In this document: one piece after another, positions 11,095-21,218 of the stretch
Layout of the letters: the number at the start of each line of letters is the position of its first letter
How positions within the stretch are numbered: position 1 is the stretch's first letter
From: Krasilnikovozyma curviuscula
Taxonomy: Eukaryota; Basidiomycota; Tremellomycetes; Cystofilobasidiales; Mrakiaceae
Direction: 5' to 3'
Assembly (NCBI GenBank): GCA_014825775.1
Contig: MVAQ01000198.1
Location: 1 to 40,843 of the forward strand
Length of the DNA: 40,843 nucleotides
The notes under the pieces: model-generated
Seen by the model: the letters and a program-made list of their open reading frames with translations, nothing else
Told to the model about the DNA's origin: nothing
The model's database searches: none
Translations under genes and position numbers: made by a program

Positions 11095-13356
11095 TTAAAA
11101 CCTAGCTTGCTTCATAGCCCCAGGCTGCGCCTGGAACCCATTTTGCATGCCCCTCTTCCTTCCGCCCCCGTTCATGTTTCCACCATTCTGGAAATACTCG
11201 TTCGCGTAAACAGCGCCAGCGACGATATTTGGCTGCTGAGAGTACACACTCGGCTGCTGCTGCTGCTGTTGTTGTTGAGGTGGAGTTCCATAACCAGACA
11301 TCATCTGCTGTGGGAAGTTTTGTTGAAACTGTTGTTGCTGCTGGAATTGCTGCTGGAACTGGTTCTGTTGCTGCAGCTGTTGTTGTTGCTGCAAGTGCAT
11401 GTCAGGCTGTTTAATCGTCTGCTGTGGCATACCACCCATAGTGGCATCTGCACCAGAGCTGGCCATCACTGTAGCCATAGCAAGCTGGTTGGTGACGATT
11501 TCGAGATGAAGCTGGACTTGACTTTGGACGTTGGGAGCTAGGAAAAGGGAGAGGAGTCAGAGATAGAATATCGAAAAGAACGTAACACAAGAAGCAGGAT
11601 TCAGATTTACGAAGGTAAGGTAATTTTTTCATCATGAGGAGCTGCCCAATCTGAGCTTGAAGAGTGGGTATATCTGTCGTCAGTTCAGGCGCAGCGCTCC
11701 CTTCGACTTGTTCGGGGAGACCAGAACCATCGACAGCAACAGGTGCAGACTCAATTTCGATCTTCTGCAAAAAAGTGAAGAATAAGTGGTTTTCCTAGAA
11801 ATTTACGGTGGAACTCCAAAGCTCACCGTCATAGCAGCGGCAGCTTCCCCATCCGGCTTGGCAATCAAGTCCTCGTCTTTCCTCCTCTCTATTTCACTAT
11901 ATATATGAGCCTTCACTTTTTCCTTCGTCTCGTTATCCTCCTCCAACAGATCCAAACTCCCCAACCTCTTGTTACAACCTGGACAGACGAAGTCATGCTC
12001 CAAAAGATGGGCTTGAATGCATTCTTCACAGTACGTGGTTTTACAGTCCGGTGTTTTGACCGGTTCTGTGAACAGTTTTGAGCAGAGTGGACATGTCAAA
12101 GTCGGATCTGTCGGCGGTGCTTCTCTAATGTCCTCTTCGGTAATCATTTTGGTCTTAGCGATCTTCTTTTCCCAAGTTGCACTTACAGAGAAAGAGATAT
12201 CAGAGATGAACACCATCGAGGAGAGAGATGCAGAGTACTCACTTGTCAGGCTGAGCCATGACGAAGTTACCATCTGGTGTGATCATGACTCCTCCCGCTG
12301 CACCTTCGCCCACTGGAGCCTCCACTGTCTTTAAGAAACTTCGAGGAATACCTGTTGTTCGTTTGAATCTTGGTTTATTGTCGAATTCTTTGTCTTCATT
12401 CGTCGGGCAGTTTTGAATCCAGTGACCTGCGGCAAACGGACGTGTCAGAAGAAGACAGCAAACTCAGCGAAGATCGAATACCCTACCTTTTTGACCACAG
12501 CGGTAGCAAATGTAACCCACGGGTAGTGGCTTGTCCTCAAATGCCTTCTGCTGATGGAAAGTCCCCGAATGTCTACCTGCACCCCCACCACGACCTCTCC
12601 CTCCTCCTCCATAGTTGCTATATACTGGTGTTTGGCTAGAAATATCAAATTGAGTTAAAAAACTAATCGCTGTATGGAATAACCGGAGTCATATCACTCA
12701 CTTTGCCATATCTTCCTTCGTCGCATTCCACTGCGCGGCTTCAGCTTGAAACATGGCCATGAACTGCTCTGCATCCTCACCCATCCCTTCGATAACATCA
12801 GCGGATATTGCAGGAGCGCCATACTGAGGCTCTTCCTTCCCATCGAACCTCTTGGACATATGACCCCCTCCCCTGCCCCGATTTGAGTAACCACCTCTAC
12901 CACTGCCATACGACGTACTACCGCCCCCAGTATTATGACTTGACTCGAATGGTGATATTGCGTGTTTCGATACACTGCTACTTGTAAGTCCTACAGCGTA
13001 TTGTTGAGCTGTACCTCGTCCGGGTCGAGACGCTGGCATACGACGGACAATGACCGACGTAGAACGAGGTACAATGAAGGAATCATCTCGATACTCTGTG
13101 TTTTATAAATCCAGAAGTAGACAGCAGTTTGATCAGCGCCTGTAGCAGTCACCATACTCCATTCAAGAGCGGGCAACTCACCTTCTTCCGTACCACCGTT
13201 TTCAAACAGCCCCAGGTCGAAATCCTTTGCATCTTCCTGCATCTGATTGGCCAGGATAATCTCCCTCTTGAGATCAAACACTGATATGCCCGTTCCATCA
13301 ATAGGCAATCTTGAGTCAACTCGTTGGGACTTGAATTTCCAGTAAACGAACGACAT
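11095..13356 (-). CDS. MPE1: MPE1/RBBP6-family mRNA 3'-end processing factor
   Basis: Nuclear subunit of the cleavage and polyadenylation factor (CPF); RBBP6 is the animal counterpart and activates the mRNA endonuclease. Seven exons: 13356-13182, 13095-12702, 12635-12487, 12426-12243, 12181-11827, 11764-11611, 11537-11095, giving 617 aa. DWNN ubiquitin-like domain at 1-75 (MSFVYWKFKSQ, ISVFDLKREI, YRDDSFIVPRSTSVIVRRMP). Gly/Arg-rich linker. CCHC zinc knuckle at 233-246 (CYRCGQKGHWIQNC). RING/U-box-like domain at 331-370 (CPLC, C347, CEEC, CPGC). The C-terminus (about 480-617) is rich in glutamine with a basic end (MKQARF). Domain order is exactly that of the family. It shares a 304-bp divergent promoter with the p24 gene. 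Confidence 0.95.
11252..11399 (-). repeat. CAG/CAA repeat tract encoding poly-Q in MPE1
   Basis: Within the last MPE1 exon, a series of CAG/CAA triplets encodes several glutamine runs (up to 8 in a row) separated by F, N and L. Mixed CAG/CAA codons should reduce slippage. The tract probably forms a disordered, aggregation-prone tail. Confidence 0.85.
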
Positions 13357-13660
13357 GGTGGGCTAAGGTCCTCCTATTCCCAAGCTCTCAGTGATTCAGA
13401 CCGAGTATGTGATCCAGAAATCAAATTCCTTCTGGTTAAGTTCGGGGAGTAAGTATTTGTCGAGCTCAAATTGACTGCTGCCTAATTTTACCGCCTTTTC
13501 CCTCGAGTTTTCCCTCACGCGAAGGATAGCCTTTTGAGCTGGCAGCGCTTCCAACCAGCAACAATTCTCTCCGCAGATCTCTGAGTGGAGTTACTTATCC
13601 GTACCTGCTTCTCAGAATCGTTGGTTCATCTCTTTGAAGCACGAAAATCTGACCTGAACG
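13357..13660. promoter_or_regulatory. Divergent promoter MPE1 / p24 gene
   Basis: These 304 bp lie between two start codons pointing away from each other. Pyrimidine-rich stretches are present; no clear TATA box and no additional gene were seen. Confidence 0.55.
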
Positions 13661-14816
13661 ATGCAGATGCGGGCTTACCTCTCGTCTCTGCCCGTCGTGC
13701 TGGTAGTGTCGCTGGTGCTGCTGCCCCTCGCAGCGAATGCTCTGCATTTCTACATTGATTCGCACGAGAAGAGGTGTTTCATCGAAGAATTGCCGGTCGA
13801 TACAATTGTAGAAGGTCAGTTTGGCCTCCTGGGCTGTAGCTCGCGCCCCCCTTTTCGCTTTCGTTCAAAGAGTGTCAGTTACCAATCAGGCTTCTTCTGT
13901 CATTTATCTCTGAACAGGTCACTACAAATCTTTCGAGTGGTCAGATGAAGCTCAGGATTTCATAGTGAATGACAAGCTCGGAATTCAAGTGATTGTGACG
14001 GTGAGCATTGAATGCTGTTTCTGTTGGGGTCTGTCACTATTTGGGAAGAATCATCTGGCTCATAGACTTCCTATTTGTAATGTTCAGGAAACGGATGAAA
14101 GCCATCAAGTCGTGAATACGAGAGGTCCCTCAGAAGGAAGGTTCACCTTTACCTCGCACGACTCGTGAGTGCCGTATCGTAATGAGAATGGTTCTGAAAG
14201 CTTGAACACTTTTTAAGCTTCACATTGTTCCTTTCTTTCATTTGATTCATCCTTGTAGTGGAGATCACGAAATCTGTCTTCAGACCAACTTCACGGGTGG
14301 CTGGTTCTCTGCGACACACGTCAAGATGTATCTTGACCTAACGGTGGGATCTTCGAGACACGATACGGAGTAAGTTAATTATCTCTTGGACTTTGGAGCT
14401 TCTGGTCCTCTCGAGCGCCGTGAGAACACTTTCACTGACCAGCCCGGTTCCTTGCTTGCAGAGGCGATCGTAAACACCTGACGGACCTATCCCAAAAAAT
14501 TTCGGATCTTAACAAGAAAGTCTCTGACATCAGAAGAGAACAGCAGTTCCAACGAGAAACAGAGGCCAACTTCAGAGACTTGAGTGAACTGACAAATTCG
14601 AGAGCGGTGTGGTACAGTTTAGTTCAGATTGCGGTATTATTTGCAATGTGCGTTTGGCAGACGAGGACGTTGACTGTGAGTTCACTTTGTGCTTCTCGTT
14701 ATCTTGGGGCTCTGCTTCGTGTGCGATACTTGGATGACACACTCGCTGACATTTTACCTGTGTGCACTGATTGTTCGCTGTGACAGAAATTCTTCTCAGA
14801 AAAACGTTTGAGATAA
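13661..14816 (+). CDS. ERP1: p24/EMP24-GOLD cargo receptor (ERP1-like, alpha subfamily)
   Basis: Type I membrane protein cycling between ER and Golgi in COPII/COPI vesicles, part of p24 hetero-oligomers that carry GPI-anchored and other cargo. Six exons: 13661-13814, 13918-14000, 14088-14164, 14259-14369, 14462-14675, 14787-14816, giving 222 aa, the usual size. Seen: signal peptide (1 to about 27, ending AANA), then LHFYIDSHEKRCFIEELP, GOLD domain with the conserved cysteine pair (KRCF and HEICLQ), coiled-coil DLNKKVSDIRREQQFQ, membrane segment WYSLVQIAVLFAMCVWQ, and a tiny last exon encoding KFFSEKRLR with FF (COPII) and a KR..-type COPI signal. The end resembles Erp1/Erp5/TMED9 more than other subfamilies, so the exact orthologue is uncertain. 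Confidence 0.92.
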
Positions 14817-15119
14817 CTATGGTACATCGTCGCATCTAAAATGTATTCCGTGTTGGGCAGCATCCACTATCGAAAGACTGCACTCGTCGTGCACTTGTTG
14901 TATCCATCCTTCTGGCAAGCTGTTTACAGCTCTTCACGTGCAACGCCGGCTTTATATTTATTCTGCACTTCCCTGACGATTGAAATTTCACCTGTAGGAG
15001 GACAGAGATCGTATCGGTCAGCACTGCGACACAGTCAGAATTCGGGAAACTTAGCAATCGCCGCCACCGTCATCGCGGCGAAGGGTATAAAGCTGCATCG
15101 AGTTCCCGCTCCACTGTCA
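14817..15119. promoter_or_regulatory. Intergenic region / glutaredoxin promoter
   Basis: These 303 bp between two plus-strand genes hold the 3' end of the p24 transcript and the glutaredoxin promoter, with a TATAAA listed separately. No gene was seen. Confidence 0.5.
15086..15091 (+). promoter_or_regulatory. TATA box of the glutaredoxin gene
   Basis: A perfect TATAAA lies 29 bp before the first glutaredoxin ATG (15120). If transcription begins about 30 bp downstream, as for many TATA promoters, some transcripts would start at or after the first ATG and use the second in-frame ATG at 15246. Confidence 0.5.
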
Positions 15120-16111
15120 ATGTTCCTCAAACCCCATCCATCTCTGTTACGAACATCCTTCTTGTTCAAAACTGTACCCAACACAACTTTTGTCTCTAGA
15201 AACTTCACCATAGGTGCCTCACTCTCAGCCCCAAGCTCCGCCAATATGTCTTCCGCAAAGCAAATCGTTGATGTAGGCTCCCATTTCACTTTGTAGTCTG
15301 CTTTCTTGCTGGCTGGGACCAATCATTCTGATCTTTATCTCCACCTTCATTTTCCTTTCCAGCAAGCTATCTCTGAGGTGAGCTCAGTGGATATTTACAG
15401 AGACCGAGATGTTTAGTCATCATTCTGCTGAAAGCAAAAAACTGACTGTTACTCACTTTTGCTTCTGATTTGCTTCCTATACAAAACGATACTCGATGTC
15501 TTACAGGATTTCGTAACTGTCTTCTCTAAGAGCTACTGCCCGTGAGTTCTGTTATAGTTGTGGAGCTGTTAGCGTTCGTTGCGTCTGACGGATGGGCCAA
15601 TTCGCTCTCTAGATACTGCAAGCGTGCTAAAACTGTCCTTGGTGAATTGTCTCTGCCGGAGGGCAAGGCTCTCAAGGTCTTTGAGTGAGTGTTTCCTTAT
15701 ATTCCTTTGAATGTATGTCCGTCATTGGTCACTCCCACCTTCGACTAACACCTTTTATTTTATTTTATTATTATTTGTGTTACAGGCTCGATGAGCGTGA
15801 TGACGGAGCTGACATTCAAGCCTACTTGAAGCAATTGACGGGACAATCTGTTAGTTCCTACATTTACCAGCAATATTTCTTGCGCTGATCGATGTACTTT
15901 TGCGCCTCGGCAGACTGTTCCAAACATTTTCATTCAAGGAGACCACCTCGGTGGTTGCGATGATCTCTTGAGGGTGCGTTGTTTCTGCTTGTGTAATTCT
16001 GTCGCAGTAATCTGAATCTTACTCCCTTTTCTCGCCCTCCCGCCCTCATTTTCACAGGCTAAGTCATCCGGTACTTTGGCCAAGAAGATCGCTCCAAAGG
16101 CTTCTCTTTAA
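15120..16111 (+). CDS. GRX2: Dithiol glutaredoxin (CPYC type), probably mitochondrial and cytosolic
   Basis: Glutathione-dependent thiol oxidoreductase. Seven exons: 15120-15272, 15363-15377 (15-nt microexon), 15507-15541, 15613-15684, 15786-15849, 15914-15973, 16058-16111, giving 150 aa. Active site C67-P-Y-C70 (SKSYCPYCKRAK), the cis-proline loop TVPNIFI at 114-120 and the glutathione-binding GGCDDL are intact. The first 42 residues are basic, rich in S/F/R and lack acidic residues, like a mitochondrial presequence. They end before an in-frame ATG (15246) giving a 108-aa cytosolic form, as in yeast Grx2. An intron splits the CPYC motif between P and Y. The symbol follows the yeast protein of the same design; GRX1 is an alternative name. 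Confidence 0.9.
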
Positions 16112-17152
16112 TTTTCAAACCCTGCTTGCTACTTGCTGTGTATTCAGTTGAATAGATCTTTTTATTACTTCTACACCTTGCGCCTGTGCAAGCTTCATTG
16201 TCCGCTTGGGAGAGGCAGATAATTTCCCTTGTTTCTGGGTTAAGGGCTGCACATGTGCAAAAATTTATCATGTTCAGAAGACGAGAGTGTGGAGAGTGTA
16301 TGCACCGTGTTTTGTAGAGCGAAATAAACAGACTATGCAAGTAACAACGCGTCGCGTTTCCCCTACTTTCCTTCGCTCGTTGCATACCCATTGGCATCAT
16401 CGACCTATTGCCCCTCGTTACACCGCGCTTTAAACCTTCTTCTTGTTCCTCTTTCCCTCCTTTTTGCAGAAGATTGCTTTGTGGACGCTACGCCCCCCCA
16501 AACACGCTCTCTCTTTTCTGCTTCAAACAGACCTCACCACTGTCAGTTCAAGTCAAGAACCTGGTACCTTATGGAGCGAAATCACTTGCTGAAACGCCCC
16601 GGGATGGTACAAGTCAACTTGCCTTACGAGTCCTCTGAGATTGTTAGCAGGGGCAACTCTGATGGAGTATACCTCGTGATTCAAAGCGTGCTGAGAGGTT
16701 GCTTCAGTTGGAAGAGGAGGATGGAATGGTATGGTCTGTCATGGCCTGTGCGCCTGAGCTTGGGAAGCAGGTGGGGCTAGTAGAAGAGCGAAGTGCTCCT
16801 CGAGTTCTTTGTTTTGTTGATAGACCATTTCTTGTTGAGGGAAGATTTTGGTGAAGAGCCGAGTGGAATCAGATGCTGAAGCGGAACTCGCTTTGAGAAG
16901 AAACCCGCTTGAGAAGAGGCTCTTTGTGGAAAGCTCAGAAATCCATCACCTCCCGCGTTTGTTTTGATTCTGCCCCTAGCGCGAAGTGGCGGTTTTCACA
17001 AGTTCCATAATAAGGCATATGGGAAAGACGTGGTATAAAGGAGACATAGAAAATACCAAGTGATATAAAGAGGGGGATAACGGTAGAAGACAAATTCAAA
17101 GGACACGGATGAATATCCGCCGCAAGGTAAACTGGAGATGATGTTTGGGTCA
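16112..17152. other. Large convergent gap with unresolved short frames
   Basis: These 1,041 bp lie between the glutaredoxin stop and the stop of the coiled-coil gene, unusually long for two convergent genes here. On plus, an ATG at 16335 opens a basic, presequence-like peptide (MQVTTRRVSPTFLRSL) followed by a good intron signal (polypyrimidine tract and GCAG ending near 16469), and a 130-codon frame covers 16391-16780. On minus, a frame runs for about 70 codons with no stop near 16720-16945 but has no good start. None matches a family I know. This could be a small lineage-specific gene, UTRs or decayed coding sequence. Confidence 0.3.
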
Positions 17153-19396
17153 TTACAGGAATGGCCTTTTCTTCAATGCTCCAGGGGTCAGCATAGACTG
17201 CTTATTATATGATGATGTTCCTATAGCGGATGCCGTTGGCTTGGCCGGCTTGGTGCTGGTTGATGAAGAGTGTCGCGAAGAAGAGATAGACTGGTTCATT
17301 GTTGACCTGTTTGCAGTGAATCCATTTCGAAGTGGTGATGGTGGTATTTTATAGCCTCCGGGTTTACCGATTCCTATCGATGATGGAAATCGTTTGTGGG
17401 GAGAGGTGGGTTTGTGTTTAGACTTGGTACGTGGGCTCCTCGTCTTGAAAACGACAGTCGATGGAGAGTGCCCTTCATCAGCGGATGGTACCGGTGAAAG
17501 GTTTGAAGGCGGTTTGTGGGATGACCCCCTTCGAACCGCATTGACAGCTGCTGGTGGAGACCTCAGGCTGTTATTCCGTCCTGAACTAGTCGCAGCAGTC
17601 GGTGAAGTTGAGGTGAGAAGTTGCGACGTAGTGGCTGGAGAGTTGAGTGATGTGCATGATCCTGAGGATTGATGATGATCTGGGGTGGGTGGAAGATCGG
17701 CCAACATATCCGTCAACTGAGTCGCTCGTTTCTCTTCGAAGAATTTCAGCCTCTCCGCTTCCATCTCCGCTCTCTCCTTCCCAAGCTGGACAGCAGCCTC
17801 CGTGAAATTTTGGCGCTCAGCATCCAACAGTGCTCGCTGGTGGTCCAGGTTGGACTGGATCTCCTCTTCCGATTTGTGATCAATGAGATCTCTAGATTAG
17901 TGGACAATTTGACCGGTTAGCAAATAATGCACGATGAAGAAATTAACCAGAAACGTACACTTGGCCCGATAGCGGCGCCAACACCAAGTTAGAGTTGAAC
18001 TCTTCCATCAGCTTCTGACTTTCTCGAACAAACTCCTCGTCCCTTCTCGCCGACTCCATCTCCAACTGATCAACCTTCCCTTTCAACACCTCAATTTCCT
18101 TCTGTTTTTTGACGTAGCTCTCCTGGAGTTTTGAAGAATCGATATAATCAGAAGATGGAGCGGTCGCTGTAGAGGATGAAGGTGAGCTGTTTTTCTGCTG
18201 TAGTTGTCGGATTCCAACACGGATGTTCTTCAGTGCGCTATCGAGTTGGATCTGAGGGGTCACCTTAGATTGAGGATGGAAGAGCGGTATGCTCTTGGAG
18301 GAAGATGCTGTTGAGTGTGATCCCTCCACGTCTTTTCCCAGTTGCTTTAGCTCGAAATATACAGCCTCCACCAGCCTCCTCAGGTTGTCGCTATCCCTCT
18401 CAGCAACCTTCCTACTCCTATCTAGCTCTTCTAGAGCAGCAAGATTCTGATCTCTGACGGTTCTGGAGGATGTTGATGGGAACGGAGCAGGGTTCAAGCA
18501 GATGAGAGTGTTCCAAGAATTGGTGGATTGAAGCTTAGAAGCTGAGAACCGATCTGTGATCTTCGCAAGCTCTTGCTCCTTCTTCTTGAGATCATGCTAG
18601 AAATGAAAGCGTCAATCCAAGACAGGAGTAGCGGCAGGGACGAGCAACACAACTCACCTGCGCCTGATTTCTCACAAACAACAATGCCGTCTTCGTCTTC
18701 TGAAGATCATCCTTGGTTCCCTTATGAGATTCTTTTTCTTCTTTGAGTAGCTTTTTGACATCACTAAATTCATCGTCAGAGTGTGCGGAAGAATAGTTAG
18801 TTGGAAGTAACACTTCCACAGGTATTTTCCAGCGCAGCAAAGCTTACTTGAGTTTAGCCAAACTGGCCATTGATTCTTTCTCTGCTTTAGATACGCTCTC
18901 CAGAGAGGATTGGTACATTCGGGTAAGACGAGACAGGTCGTAGACCTGAGTTCTGTGTGAAGTCTGAATCGTTTCCAAGTTGGCGAGGTCGTCCTATGTC
19001 GAAAGCAGAACCCAAAGCCAATTAGTTCGCTTGTTAAGCAAAGTATGAGGAAGATATGACCCACCACTCGTTGTTGTAGCATCCCAAACAAAACTTTGAT
19101 GACATGTCCTTGCTCCTTCTCGCTGAGGCCTCCCAGTTCCAGAGGAGACTTCGTGAAGCCATGAGCTACCAGTTGAGAGTTGATATGGTAAAGAGAAGAC
19201 GAGGAGGTACCTTGGTCTCTGTTATCCCAAGCCAGAGAAATAAGATGTTAGTTCACCAACATAGCATGAGAAAAACAACAGGCGGCCAGATTGTTCAGCG
19301 AGAAACCTACACTGGATTTGATGACAAGGCCCTAGGGCTTTCAGGAATATCAGAGCTGTGGTTTTGTCCCTTCAAAGGAGTGTGTACGGAAGCCAT
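17153..19396 (-). CDS. SSX2IP/ADIP-like coiled-coil protein (Msd1-type)
   Basis: Likely a microtubule- or spindle-pole-associated adaptor of the ADIP (afadin/alpha-actinin-binding, SSX2IP) family; fission yeast Msd1 anchors microtubule minus ends. Six exons: 19396-19311, 19218-19065, 18993-18848, 18763-18658, 18596-17959, 17891-17153, giving 622 aa. The family-like head is at about 40-85: YHINSQLVAHGF, SPLELGGLSEKEQGHVIKVL, LQQRVDDLANL. Long coiled coil at about 80-190 (KKLLKEEKESHKGTKDDLQ, RNQAQHDLKKKEQELAKI) and more helices at 200-430 (QESYVKKQKEIEVLKGKVDQ). The tail (about 430-622) is Ser/Pro/Thr-rich and basic, hence probably disordered. The start MASVHTPLKG was chosen because it splices in frame; no earlier ATG fits. 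The family call rests on the head pattern and could be wrong; the coiled-coil nature is certain. Confidence 0.68.
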
Positions 19397-19750
19397 TGTT
19401 CACTTCTTCTTGATGGTTGAGGTTTGCTCGACGAAGGAAACCCAGCCCAAAAAGGCAAACGCAACGAGGGCGCGAATTCTTTTCGAATTTGTATCCAATT
19501 TCCGGATTTCAGTTTCATGCATAATTCGATGAAGAGTGGCGCAATCTAAGTGCATAATGTAATAGGCTAATCCAAAGGTGAGAATCTTTGAAATCTGAAG
19601 CGTCCGTAATCTCCTTCTGCGAGCCCTTCCTTCCCAGACTCCTCCTCGGTCCAGAAAGAAGTTTCGTAGAATGCATGCGATCCACGTGATTTCAAGTACT
19701 ACAAAAATGAAGGGGATTGGAGTCAGCATCAGTTCAGGCACTCAGTGAAG
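19397..19750. other. Intergenic region between two minus-strand genes
   Basis: These 354 bp hold the 3' flank of the glyoxalase-like gene and the promoter of the coiled-coil gene. A 113-codon minus-strand frame (19400-19741) crosses it but overlaps the expected promoter and 5' leader of the coiled-coil gene, shows no known domain and has no splice partner, so I do not call it a gene. Confidence 0.45.
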
Positions 19751-20730
19751 TTAGGATGAAGCGCGAACTTCTATCTGTTCCGACCCGTCTGGCAGGGCGA
19801 GAACAAGTTCAGTTCGCGGCTTGAATCCGGGTACACCTTCAAACAAACAGAACACAGCCTGAGTATCCGTCATAGTTGGTGTACCGAACAGACTGACGAA
19901 CACGAAAGCAAATGCGTTCAGCAAGCCCGGAGAGGTGATCTGACAAATTTGGAAAGTCACAATGGCTTACGGAGTGAGATACGAGCCCACACTTTCCAAC
20001 GATTCAGTGAGAATAATTAGCTCCTTGACTTGGAAAGTACCGCTAGGGCTGTAATAAAAGCAAATGTCAGCATGGCGCGACATGTGCAATAAATTAGACA
20101 CCATCTTACTGAGGCGCCGGGAGCGATGGAACCTAGACAGGGACAAATGGAGAGTAAGTAAGAGTCCGGACTATGGAGACTCCTTACTCACTCTCAACTC
20201 TCGAGGAGTTTTGTCTCCACAGTAGAAAGGCAGAGCACCCGGCGGATTGTGAGCCTTGCCTGGTGCGGTAATGAACCACTCAAGGACGACTCCGTCTGGC
20301 CTAGTCCTGCCACCATCCACTGTTGGAAGGTATTTCTTGTCTTCGTTACTACCAGCGACAGCATCAACAGCAGCGATGGTCTCTGGTGATGGCTTTCCAA
20401 GAAGCGCGTAGTCGATCCAGCCGGGTACGTTCGAACCCCATCGATGACTGAGATCTTGGGGAGATTTAGCAAATTGGATAAGCTCAATGTACTCTCCGTT
20501 TGCCAATGGGATAAGATTGTTGTTTCTAGGATGTAAACAATGCGGGATGACGACTGTGAGAAACGACAGACGGCGGCCATCCCGAGCAATCAAAGCAGAC
20601 CGATAAAGCTAACGCACGTTATACCACCGACATGAGTTCCCCCTTGGACAATGGTGAAGAACTTTGAGAGGGATTCTGTGATGGCATTGAGCTTTCCAGG
20701 AGGGGAGAGATGTACCAGATGGTCGAGCAT
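19751..20730 (-). CDS. Glyoxalase-like domain protein
   Basis: Small soluble protein of the vicinal-oxygen-chelate superfamily (Glyoxalase_3-like). The reaction is unknown. Five exons: 20730-20618, 20525-20192, 20132-20110 (23-nt microexon), 20048-19971, 19892-19751, giving 229 aa. Seen: MLDHLVHLSPPGKL with the metal-type histidine in the DH pair near the start, then FTIVQGGTHVGGITNNNLIP, ANGEYIELIQFA (typical GEYIEL glutamate), HRWGSNVPGWIDYALLG, and a second half GVPGFKPRTELVLALPDGSE. The last intron was placed so that SYLTP joins LFGTPTM. Read-through would insert about 26 non-family residues; both versions stay open, so this junction is less sure. Shares a 488-bp divergent promoter with CRM1. 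Confidence 0.72.
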
Positions 20731-21218
20731 TCCAGTCGCCTCGCCTCAGTTCTCAACCAAATGTGGATAAAAATTAGCTCGGTGTGATTACGAAAGCAAG
20801 CCATGGCTTGGCAATGAGATACCTACTCTATCTAAAATTGTGTTTTGAGTTTGGGTGTTAGTTTGCTGACCAAGGAGGAAAATCAGCGCGATATTCTGGC
20901 TGCCTTCCAACCACGATTGTCCATAACTTCTGTTCCCTTTTTTTCGTTCCCACCTTCTCTCCATCCAAAGAGCCAAACTTGCAGTTCTTCCAGCGTAGGT
21001 AGGAAGTCAACTAGCAAAGCCCCAAGAAGACAAAGCAGTTCAGCGATCGTTAGAGCTTCTTCAAAAAGGTAAAATCACAATTCCTTTCGCCCTAGCCTGC
21101 TGACGAGCCAACAAAGCTGATCCTTGTTATCCTTGTTTTTGCTGGGCCTCTTGTGATTATGGCTGACTGGATTACATCTACAGTCTATCTCTTTATATCC
21201 CTCTTTGGCTGTCTAGAA
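20731..21218. promoter_or_regulatory. Divergent promoter glyoxalase-like / CRM1
   Basis: These 488 bp lie between two outward-facing start codons. The plus-strand side is pyrimidine-rich (about 20940-20960 and 21180-21215), typical of a 5' leader before the CRM1 ATG. No further gene was recognised. Confidence 0.5.

Noticed and set aside
11107..11541. Leucine-rich plus-strand frame
   Set aside because: Antisense translation of the MPE1 glutamine repeat; CAG/CAA read backwards gives leucine runs.
15740..15790. TTTTATTTTATTATTATT tract
   Set aside because: A simple AT-rich polypyrimidine region of a glutaredoxin intron, not a regulatory repeat.
19400..19741. 113-codon minus-strand frame with a hydrophobic start
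   Set aside because: It fills the promoter of the coiled-coil gene, has no known domain, and begins inside the 3' flank of the glyoxalase-like gene.
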